From Pelagophyceae sp. CCMP2097 (taxonomy: Eukaryota; Sar; Pelagophyceae), in contig MU657530.1 in the NCBI GenBank assembly GCA_026770575.1, forward strand, positions 1,548 through 51,620: a stretch of DNA of 50,073 nucleotides, written 5' to 3'. The notes under the pieces were generated by a model that searched no databases, was not told the DNA's origin, and saw only the letters and a list, made by a program, of their open reading frames with translations. Below, one piece after another: positions 30,366 through 39,500 of this stretch (positions within the stretch are counted from its first letter, which is position 1; every line of letters begins with the position of its first letter). The translations under genes and the position numbers were made by a program.

Positions 30366-31743
30366 GCGACGGCTTGGTGGCGTATCAGCCGTGTCGCTCG
30401 TTGTTCAGATCTTCAATGTCTTGGGTAGGCTTTGTGGAAGGGCGTCGGCCGCGGCGGGCGGCTTGTTCTCAGTGTCGGCGGTTGGTTCGGGAGAGGGAGG
30501 TTCGTGCCTTGGAGGGCGGGCGGGCGTCGGCCGCGGTGGAAGGCGGGTGAAAGGATCGTCGTCGGAGCCGGCACAGTCGACAATGGTTCCCGGGTTTTGC
30601 TCTGGTGTCAGAACTCGAGATGGAACTCGAATGACCGGGTGGTCGGAATGTGCGCCGTCTTGGACTTGGTCTTCTCTTCTTTCAGGCGTGGGTGCGGTAC
30701 CACCAGATCCACTGGCCCTACATCGTTTGGCGGTTCGACGCTCTGACACTTTGACGCGCCGCAAAAAGGTTCACGTAAAGACACCGCGATTGGATATACG
30801 TCGTCGCGCGCGGCCGCGTCCGGCTCGACGAGCCTATCGGATGGACTCAAGGCGGGCGCTGTTCAAGAGACGACGATCTCAGCCCGACAAACCCCTCGTT
30901 CGAAAGATTCCTGCGAAAGACGGTCGACGCCGCAGCGTGCCCGCGCGCGGCGAGCCAGCGTTTCCAGCGCCGGATCGCGCGGAGCTCGCCGAGCAGCATC
31001 GGGTCCAGCACCAGCTCGTCGCTGCTGGTCGCGGCCTCGAGGAGCGGCGCCGACCGTTCGATCTTTGTGTGCCTCCCCCAGCGCGACCACGGCTTCTCCC
31101 GGCCGCTCTGCTTGCGCAGGTAGTCGATGGCGACGAAGAATTCGTCGTCGAAGCGCTTCTCGGGCAGCGAGTCCTTGAGCGTCTCGCCTACAGACGTCGT
31201 CAGGTGCGGTTGACTTTTCCAAGTCCGCGTAACGTATAAAGTCTCGAAGAGAATCGTTTGATGACGCTGCCGGGCACGGAGCGCCTCGACGCCTATCGAG
31301 GTCGGGCTCAAACGAATCGAAAACTCGGACCGTCCACGACACCGTTTTGTAAAATAGCCGGATGCAGACCGGAGACGTAGAGCGGCGGCAGCGGCTTCTT
31401 GGCCGCGACGCGCTTCTCGTTCATCTTGTCAAAGGCGTTGGCGACTTTGATCATGACCGCGCTATGGAAGGAGAATCAGACGTCCGAGTGTCGTTCGAAC
31501 AGCGGCGGTCTCACCGCTTGCTGGCGCTGTGGAACTTGAACGCAGCCAGCGACGGGCAAATGTTGAGGAAGCGCTTCGTCTTCGCGGCCTTGCCGACGAG
31601 CATCGTCGCGCAGTTGTACATCGCCGCGGCCTGCGTCGGCGAGGAGCGAGCGTCGAGTGCAGCGGGTTCTCCGACGATGCCGCCACCCCCTCGTTGATCC
31701 CCTCGTGCAGCGCGATGCGCCGCGCGGGCTGGTCGTCGTCCAG

Positions 31744-32097
31744 CTAGCCCTTGTAGCCGAGCTCGCGCAGGTGCTCGCGGTGGCCGTCGAGGCACTTCGT
31801 GCGGCGCTCCAGGCTGAGGAGCACGGAGAAGTGGACCTTGGAGCCGTGCTTGGCGCTGCACTCCAGGCAGTAGAGGACGCGGCCAGCCGGGAGGCTGCCG
31901 GGGAAGCCGGCGCAGTACGAGTGGCAGTACTCGTCGCAGGACCGGTCCTTCTTCTTGTCCGCCTTGCAGCGGAAGAGCAGCGCCTGCTCGCACGAATCGT
32001 GGTAGACCTCGCAGCGCGGCCGGACCTCGATGGGCTGCGCCTCGACGGGTCGCGCCTTGAGAAACCGCTGCACGTGCTCAAACTTGAGCCGCCACAT
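31744..32097 (-). pseudogene. Copy C PHD-like finger exon
   Basis: EVRPRCEVYHDSCEQALLFR, CDEYCHSYCAGFPGSLPAGR and VLYCLEC. The cysteine equivalent to copy A CEVC is tyrosine here, so zinc binding would be impaired. It continues LERRTKCLDGHREHLRELGY, then KG and the stop TAG. It preserves the codons that are stops in copy A, allowing the parent sequence to be judged at that point. Confidence 0.65.
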
Positions 32098-32446
32098 GCG
32101 GTCGTCGCTCCACCGGTTGCGGTTCTTCTTGTCGACCCACGACTGGGACTGGGGCGATCACCGGAGAAGGATCGTCCCGAGGGGGCGCACGCAAGGCGAC
32201 TCACGCAATGTCGACGCGGTCCCGGCGCTTGAGCTTGTCCTTGCGCGCGACCTTCTCCGCGTAGTCAGGATCCGAGCCCGGCGAGTGCCGATCGCTGCCT
32301 CCTCTTTTCTTCAAGTTATGTAAAAACGCCTTGCCCCGCTCTCGCCGCGCCGAATGCCACGTGCAAACAGGAGCTTCCGACGCTTCGAAGCTGCTGTCGA
32401 AAGCGGCGAGATTCTTCAAGATCTGCTTCAGACCCGGAACGTTGCT

Positions 32447-32475
32447 TGCTTAAGATCCATCCTGGGTGGGGCTAC
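32447..32475. repeat. Dispersed motif with CCACCCTGGGTGG core, copy 2
   Basis: GCTTGCTTAAGATCCATCCT then GGGTGGGGC. One base off the palindrome. It lies about 100 bases 5' of the first exon of copy C, as copy 3 does for copy B. Confidence 0.8.
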
Positions 32476-32769
32476 GTTCTCAGAATTTGGGCGCGAGGCT
32501 TTCGCATCGAGGCGCCGCGGCGTGCCAGCGCCGCGTCCCTCCCGGACACCCAGGGGCGCGTACAAACAGCCGACAACAGCCGACCATGCAACGGTGGCCC
32601 GGACAACGTGGCAGGCGAACCAGGTTGTACATGGTCTCGAGCGCAGCGTTGAAAGCGGCCCTCGAGGCGTTGCCGGAAGGAGGCGCGCGGCGCTACGACC
32701 TCGGCTTTCGCCGGCCGTGGTGGCTCTGCGATGCGCGGCCTTCGAGTTGATCCCCAGCCATAATGCTCT

Positions 32770-33380
32770 GATCCGCAGTGCTCTGATCCGCAGCCACCGA
32801 GCGCGCGGCGGAGACGTTTGTCGGGGCTTGGACGACGGGGCCTGGAGCGTCGGTGCGACGCGCGGCGGCCTCTCTCGCGCGAGTCAATCCAACGGAGCGC
32901 TGCGGTTCCGTGCGCCCGTCGGGCGCTTCCAAGTCGCAGCGCACGAGCGAGAAGATTTTGACCAGGTCATGCTTCCGGCACTTCATTGAGACCGTGTCCG
33001 ACCCGTGGGCAGGCGCGGCCCGAAAGACTTGGCCGCGCAAAATCTCGTGTGGCGCCGCGCCCACCTCGGTGGAGAGAACATGTTCGAGAACGCATATTGC
33101 GATCCGACGAGTCGGAAGGACGGGTTCGGCCTCTGGCCCGTCGCCGCGCGAGGACGACGCATCGCCGCCCGGCCATCCTGGGACAGGCTCCCGACGAGCA
33201 CGCAGGCTCTCCCGAGAGGAGGCACGGGTGCTGCGGCGGGGCGTGGCAACTTTGGTGGACCGCGCGTCGAATCGTCTGAGACATTTGGGGAGCGGCGTCT
33301 TGGCAGCATTCGACGAGCCGCAAGAGAGCAGCGCCGGTGCCGCGCGCACCTCGAGACACCTCAGGGTGCTCTCTTTGAGA
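32770..33380. repeat. Duplicated block, unit 1
   Basis: Words such as CGCGCGGCGGAG, TTGTCGGG, GCGCGGCGGCCT, CGCGCGAG, CGCCCGTCGG, GACGAGTCGGAAG and CGCCGCCCGGCCATCC occur here and in the same order at 33772-34560. Part also matches the inverted 43.95-44.10 kb region upstream of copy B. No gene recognised; the open frames are Arg-rich and inconsistent. Confidence 0.6.
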
Positions 33381-33480
33381 TGACGGTTCTTCTACCGTTC
33401 TTCTGGCAAAATATTGCTATTAATCGAAAAAGGATATTTTACCGGTTCTTCTCGAGGCGTACTCTCCGAGGCCCTCACCA

Positions 33481-33772
33481 CGAACCACCGCGCCGTTGGC
33501 CCGCGTTTGTTGTGGATCTGGTGGTACCGCACCCGCGCCTGAAGAATGACGAGGACAAGTCCACGACGACGCACATTCCGACCACCCGGTCATTCGAGTT
33601 CCATCTCGAGTTCTGACGCCTGAGCAAAATCCGGGAACCAACGTCCAATCTTTGCCGACTCCGACGACGAACCTTCCAACCCCTTCCACCGCGGCCGACG
33701 CCCGCCCGCCCTCCGAGGCACAAGCCCCCCCTTTCCCAAACCAGCCGACGCTGCTGAAAACAAGCCACCCGA
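33481..33772 (+). pseudogene. Copy D: solitary 3'-terminal exon and 3' flank of the chromatin-type gene
   Basis: VVDLVVPHPRLKNDEDKSTT then RSFEFHLEF and TGA at 33614-33616, followed by the shared 3' flank to about 33772. No upstream exon of the family precedes it; instead a duplicated block flanks it on each side. It best preserves the terminal reading frame of the three copies. Confidence 0.65.
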
Positions 33773-34560
33773 TGATCCGCTGCCACCGAGCCCGCGGCGG
33801 AGGCGATTGTCGGGTTGTGGACGGCAGGAAGGCTCGGTGCGGTGCGCGGCGGCCTTACTCGCGCGAGCCGACGGAGCGCCGTGGTGCCGTACGCCCGTCG
33901 GATTTTCCAATGCACGCGATGAGGGAAGCTTGAGAGCGACGTCGTAACCGGGTCCTGCTTCTGGACGTCTGCACCTTTGTAGAGGGCCGCGCCCAACCCG
34001 CGGGCACGCGCGGCATCGGATCGGAAGCGCGCGGACGCTCGTGTGGTATTTAAACACGAAAAAGATTTTATAAAAAGGCTGGCTACAAATTCATCGGGGA
34101 TGACTAGGAATTCCTACAATTGTATGTTTGGGACCCCCGGCCCGCCTCGGTTTAGAGGGCGTCTTCGAGGGCGAGCCGGCCCCGTGCAGAGGGCGTGCTC
34201 GAGGGTGCGCGGTCCAACTCGACGAGTCGGAAGACGGGCTCCTGACTACCTTCGAATGACTGCCATCAAACGACGAGCCCGCCGTGCGATGGCGCCGCAG
34301 CGCCGCCCGGCCATCCCGGGATGGGCCGCAGACATATCGTAACATCTCCCATGAGGACGCGCCGGCGCGGCGGCCGGACTGGGTGGGCCGCGACTCGTCG
34401 GAAGCGCGCGGGGATGCATCTTCCTGATCTGCAACGTCGGGCGAGCCACAATAGGGCGGCTGCGGCGCGGGCGCGCTGCCTCGGCACCTCGCTCGGGATG
34501 GTCTCTCCGGATGGTCTCTCCCAGTATGCTCTATCGGTCCTCCTCGAGTCATCCTCATCG
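33772..34560. repeat. Duplicated block, unit 2
   Basis: Second copy of the 32.77-33.38 kb block, more diverged and interrupted by an AT-richer stretch (about 34040-34130, TTTAAACACGAAAAAGATTT). It ends before the IFT57 3' end. Two overlapping GGATGGTCTCTCC words lie at 34496-34520. Confidence 0.55.
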
Positions 34561-34652
34561 GGTCCACCGCCCTCGCCGCGGGGCGTTTGGCCCTCGACCG
34601 ACGCCCTCCTCCGAATTCCAAGGGCCTCGGCGAGTGGCCTTGCAAAAACATG

Positions 34653-36101
34653 TTAAGAGTCCACAAAGTCGTCGGATGGCCCTCGCCGTTGCCTGTCTTC
34701 TTTTTGCTTCAAGGTCACTTTTTGCTTCAAAACCAGTCGGAGCCGCGCGATGCCGATCTGGACGTCCAAATCCGCCGTCTCCGCGCGCAGGCTCGCCAAT
34801 GCGCGGCGGAGAGATGCGAGCTTGGAAGAGTCGGTGACCTGCGAATTCAAATCCTCCGTCGTCTCGGCCAAGTCGTCGGATGCGGCCTCAGCGACCGAGA
34901 GAAGCTCCGACTTGTGCGAGACGGAAACGCGCAGCGCTTTTTCAAAAGCTTCCACCGCAGCAAGCTCGGCGGAGAGGCCGCCGTAGCGCCGGCCCTCTGC
35001 CTCGTACGTCGCCGACAGTCGATCCTCCGACGCGCTCAGATTCGCGCACGCGTCGGCCGCGTCGCCGCCGCGTCTTGAAACGCCGGCGAGGCGCCGCACG
35101 AGCTCGCCGCCGCTCACAAGTCGAGCGTTTACGACGGCTCCATGGCAGCGGCCGCGCCAGTCTTCGCGCGGCGCGTTTCGACTCGCCAATCTTGGCGAAA
35201 CGCGCTCCAGCTCCAAGGCCCACGCGGCCTCGTCGACGTGCCCCAAAATCTGCCGCCGGCGGCCGGTCCAGCCCTCGGACTGCGACGCTTCGGCCGCTTC
35301 AGCGAAGAGCGTTGAAGCGCCCGCTTCGCCGGCTTCGAAGAAATCGTCGTCGCAGACGCTCGCCTCGTCGTCCATGGCGTCGGCGGCGTTTGCGCGAGGC
35401 GCCGCGGCGCCGTCTTCAAAGGGTTCGAACTTTGGCCTCCCGATGTCCACCCGCGAGAGCGCCGCGTCGCAGAGCCAGTCCAAAACGTCTACGACGCCGC
35501 GGCCGAAGCCTCTCGTCAGGTCGTGCGGGTTCACCGCGCCGGCGAGGTGGGCGGGGAAGCCGACTTGGACGATAGATTTCAGCATATTTTTGACAGACGT
35601 CGCCGGCGCCATCTCCCCCAATTGCCATTCGGCGCGCGCCCCGCTCGAAATTTCGCGCGCCCCGCTCGAAATTTCGCGCGCCCCGCTCGAAACGTCCAAG
35701 AGGGCAGATGCCGTCCGTACAAAGTCGCGGAACCTAAGGAGCGGGTGGGGTGCTTCGACCGACGACCGACTCTGCCGATGGCTGCCCGCGGCGCCGAAAC
35801 CCGCGTCGCCCAAACGCGGCGCCGCTTAAAACTGCGTGGCCCTCGGCGCTCTGCGGCCGCCGCCCTCCATCGCAAAGTGCGTCTTCGGCAGGCGCGGCGA
35901 GATGCCCAAGGCTTTGAGCTTGTCGTGCACGGCCTCTGCGGCGTCGAGGACGTCGTGCGGGACCTCCGCCGAGTCCATCTGCTTGCCCGCCGGCCCGCTC
36001 GGCGCCAACATCTCGATGCTGTTCGGTCGCGCCTCGAATGTCGCCGCCTTTTTGATGAGCTGCGAGGGCTTGCGCACGGGGCTCGACGGGATGGCGACGA
36101 C
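34653..36101 (-). CDS. IFT57: IFT57 orthologue, intraflagellar transport complex B
   Basis: IFT57 is a peripheral IFT-B subunit that pairs with IFT20 and links trains to kinesin-2. Two exons are firm. 36101-35833 contains AEAVHDKLKALGI and LPKTHFAM (human IFT57 VLDKLKLLNYE and RHYFALP). It joins by a GT-AG intron (GTTTTAAG...CCTTAG) in phase 2 to 35733-34653, giving TQFRDFVRTASALLD (human EQFYMFCTLAAWLIN). The calponin-like N-terminal domain continues ATSVKNMLKSIVQVGF and GRGVVDVLDWLCDAAL. The C-terminal coiled coil includes AAWALELERVSPRL and LRAETADLDVQIGIARLRL, matching TAEWSLEVERVLPQL-type and VEMDIRIGIVEHTL in human. Stop at 34653. The true start is unclear: the first exon is preceded by an acceptor (CCCGCAG) and a further in-frame coding stretch at 36205-36300. 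Confidence 0.85.
35635..35700 (-). repeat. In-frame 21-bp tandem repeat in IFT57
   Basis: CGAAATTTCGCGCGCCCCGCT three times on the plus strand, coding the seven-residue unit EISSGAR on the minus strand. It sits where the N-terminal domain of human IFT57 has a variable loop. It could instead be a small intron (GTTTCG to GGGAG), which would also keep frame. Confidence 0.8.
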
Positions 36102-36204
36102 CTGCGGGACGAGCGCGTCGACGCGCGGTGACTCGCGTGTCGACGCGCCAGAGTGACTCGTGCTTCGACGCGCCAGAGTGGCGCATCTCCGGCATATCGC
36201 TCAC

Positions 36205-36503
36205 CTGGTCCTGCGGCTTCTGCGCGTCGGCTCGCGCGCGCGGCGCCGCGGGCCGCGCCGCCGCGTCGCCGGAACCCGACGAAGTCGACGCGGCCGCCTG
36301 CTCCGCGCGCACCGCCGCCGCCGCCGACCTAGCGCGCAATCCTCGACGTGCGCAAGGCAGCGCGGCATCTCCGTCGACATGGCGGTCCCGGTCACACATG
36401 TCGATCCTCCTCTCAATTTCCCGACCAAAGCTCCCCGATCCGGGTTTTGCGTTGCGGCGTCGCCGGCGCGGCGCATCGTCTCGCGCCGCATCCTCGTCGC
36501 GAC
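36205..36503 (-). CDS. Linker exons between the NEK-like kinase and IFT57
   Basis: 36503 downward follows a TTCAG acceptor with [20 protein letters not shown], the expected end of a NEK6/7 kinase domain (human VAKRMHAC). Nearer IFT57, AAASTSSGSGDAAARPAAPR then ADAQKPQDQ ends at a GTGAGC donor at 36204, which joins in phase 0 to the first firm IFT57 exon. A phase-0 join between the two parts is possible (for example TGT|GTGACC to GAGCAG|GCG), giving no stop between kinase and IFT57. An ATG at 36397-36399 could alternatively start IFT57. Confidence 0.5.
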
Positions 36504-39500
36504 CTGAAGCGGGTTCACGTCTTTTCAGGGATTAAAGTCGTTTCAAGTCGGAGATGGATATTTTCTGGCATCTTTGGGCATTTCTGGCATCTTAGGTATT
36601 TTCTGGCATCTTAGGTATTTTCTGGCATCTTTGGGTCTGAGACGTACGGCGCAGCAGGCATTGACGTCGGGCCGCGCCGCCGGGTCCACCGAGAGCGCCG
36701 AATGCGCCAGGTCGCGCAGCGTCGGCGAAAAGGCGTCGGAGATGGCTTCGAAATCGCCTTTGCTGATTTTTTGAAACCTAGAGGGACTTGTTCAAGGGAA
36801 TATTCTTCAAGGAACTTGTTCAAGGCCATCCCAAGAGGCTATTCCTCTCCCATTCCGAGAGGCAGACGGCTCCGGCCACCGCCTCGAACGTGGCTCCGGG
36901 AGGGGCCCCGGCGTGGCCTGGGCATCGTCGGCCGACTCTTCTTTTCGTTGCACCTCTCTAACCCTAACCCTAACCCTCTGCCTTGAGACGGGCCTCGACA
37001 AAGTTCGTTTCGCCGGCCCGCCTTCAGCTTGGTCGGCGCCGCAAAGTTGCAGCGAGTAGAGGTTCAACCCCTCGCTCTTAAAGGGCGACCGCAGCGCGGC
37101 GAGCTCGTACAAGATGCATCCCAAACTCCAAACGTCGCTCTTCCAGTCGTAGCCGTCGCCTATGACGAGAGGATCGGAGATGGGAAAATACAACGAGGCC
37201 CGAGGAGCCGCTTGCGAATGCGTTTCACGGAAGACGTTCAAGGGACCCGACCGAGGCCTCATCATCCCGCGCCACTCTGCCGGGGTCCCTCTGGCAAGAG
37301 TCCCCGAATTCCCCAAGCCGAGGGCCCGTCGCAAAGGGCCTTTTGACCAGGCCCACGTGACGACGTCGCCTTGACAAGGTCCCTGTGTCGAGGTTCCCGC
37401 GAGGGGGTCCCGAGACACGTTTCCGGCAACGAGGGCCCGTCACGACGTCCCTTGAAGAGGTCCTTGTGATCTCGGTCCCTGCGGCCCCCGTGAGCCTTGG
37501 GGAGGCCCTCTGACTTTTCCAAGCATGGCCCTTGTCCCATCATTTTCAAACGCATTTGCGAATTCGAGCAGTCGCCCAAACAAGAAGATGTCTCCAATCT
37601 CAAGCCCCTCGAGCCGCGCTCGAGAGCGGCGTTTCACGGAAGATGTTCAGGATGGGACCCGACCGGCCTCTTGTGACTGGTTTCGCGACGCCGGCATGAC
37701 CTCTGAGCACTTCCGGCGACATGTACAGCGGCGTGCCGACCTTGGAGTGCGCCTCCAACGTCGCCTCGGACATGGCGCGGCCCAAACCGAGGTCGCCGAC
37801 CTTGACCTAGATGCAATAGGGTTTGACGCTCGGGTTGTACAACAGGGTTTCCGAGAGCCCTCCTTCCCGTGAGCCTCGGTGGAATCTCGTTAAGGCTGTT
37901 TGGGACCCGCACGTGCACCGGCCCGTAGAGCGAGGGCCCTTCTCGAGAAGTGCCCACGAGGGGACCGTCCAGAGATCTCTTGCGCGGGCCCGTGCACTTT
38001 CGGGGGGCCTTGCAAGGACGCTTTTCGAGGAGCCTTGCAGGTTTTCGAGGCGCCTTGCAGGGGCCCTTTTCGAGGGGCCTTGCGTGGGACCATGCGAGGC
38101 CTTGCACCGTGCTTTCCCGGCCTCGGACCGCACGCGGGGGGCTCGAAAAGGGGAACATCAGAGGCGAGGGCCCTTTTCGAGGGGCCTTGCAAAGACCGCT
38201 CGAGAGCCCTTTCGAGGCCCTGCGAGGGCCCGTGGCCGATTTTTGCGAGGCGCCTTGCGAGGAGCCGCATTGCCAAGCCTCCTCCGGCCTGGCCTCCACG
38301 CCTGGGGATTCGCACCTTGCAGAAAGACGGGAGGGGCCCTGCGTCCGAACCTTCGCACACCTTCGCACAAGAGACCGCGCGAGGGGGGTGCAAGAGCCCT
38401 CTTGGAGGGGCCTTGGAGGGTGCAAGGACGAGAGGCCTTGAGAGGAGACTTCAAGAGAGGCCTTGCGCGTGAAAGAGGCCTTGCAAGGGACCATACGAGG
38501 GACCGTACGAGGGCCCGTGCGAGGAGTCGGGGCTGGTCGAAGAGGTGCGCGAGAGCCCGCTAGAGGAGCCTCGCAAGAGCATTTTTCCGGCTCGAAGCGC
38601 CTTTTCCGGACTTCTCGCTGCTCGAAGCGCCTTTTCCGGACCCCCGGCTGGACCACGACGGGGGAACGCCATTCCCAGGGGCCTCGCGCGCACGGCTTTG
38701 CAGGGGACCGTACAGGAGGGTGCCGCACGGCCCGTGCGAGGAACCTTGCCAGGGGCCGTCCAGAGGCGTCTCGGAACGGACCAGAGGCCTCTTTCTGGGC
38801 CCGTGCAAGCGGCCCCGTGCGAAGAACTGAGGGCCTCGCAGGGCACCCCGAGGCCAGGGCCCGTATAAGTGGGTGCGCAGTGCGAGAGGCCCGCCCTCCG
38901 ACCGCACGCGGAGCCGCCAGAGGCCACGGAGAGGGGCCGTCACCCGTACAGAGGGCCCTTGCGAGGGCCTTGTCGAGGCCCGTGCGGAGCCTTGAAGGGA
39001 TCCTGCCACGCTGGTCCCTCGCAAGGAACCGTGCGTGGGGACTTGCCCTCCAAAGAGGCCTTGCGAGTGACGCTGCAGAGGCCTTGCAAGCGACCGTCAC
39101 TTTGCAAGGGCCCGTCCGTTTGGCATTTGAAGGCCCCGGGAAAGTCTTGACCGGGCCCTCTCGCACCCACGAGCCCATCCCATACGGCGTGAGCCCATAT
39201 GGGGTCGTATGAATCCCAGAATGTCCCACGCGGCGGCTCAGACGAGGACCAAAACGCGACAGAAAAGGCGGCAATTTGTGTGGCAACGTCCCGTGGCAAG
39301 AACCCCGTGACAAGGTCCCGCGACATGGACTCCGTGACACCCAGTGACACGGTTTTCGCGACACAGGCCCGGCGTGACACGGTCCAAGTGACAAAGGTCC
39401 CTGCGACACGGTCCCAGTGACAAAGTCACGTGACAAAGGTCCCTGTGACACGTCCCTGTGACACGGACCCTGCGGAGACGCCGTCCCCGTGACGAGGCTC

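Larger units (their letters stand above)
30366..32950 (-). pseudogene. Copy C of the chromatin-type gene, inverted, internally deleted
   Basis: From the 5' flank (about 32950-32440, matching 43.95-44.43 kb inverted) through first exon (about 32205-32380, KKRGGSDRHSPGSDPDYAEK). The copy then jumps over the GNAT, SET, PUB and WW parts to KNRNRWSDDRMWRLKFEHVQ and the PHD-like finger (31744-32097). It jumps again to the second half of the AP2-like exon (31530-31600), the penultimate exons (30865-31490) and the terminal exon (30608-30720). Lesions: the initiator ATG reads AGG, the first zinc cysteine pair reads CEVY, and a TAG stop sits at 31744-31746. It keeps the GTGAGT donor of intron 1. The large exon-to-exon jumps look like deletions in genomic DNA, since introns remain elsewhere. 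Confidence 0.7.

Noticed and set aside
30366..32950. Copy C as a processed (retro-transcribed) copy
   Set aside because: It joins distant exons but keeps introns (for example the GTGAGT...CCCAG intron 1) and 5' flank, so genomic deletions fit better than reverse transcription.
37634..39451. A 605-residue minus-strand open frame in the kinase locus
   Set aside because: It is a minisatellite translation (PCKAPRK, LARPL type repeats). It lies inside the intron between kinase exons 4 and 5, whose flanks join in phase without it.
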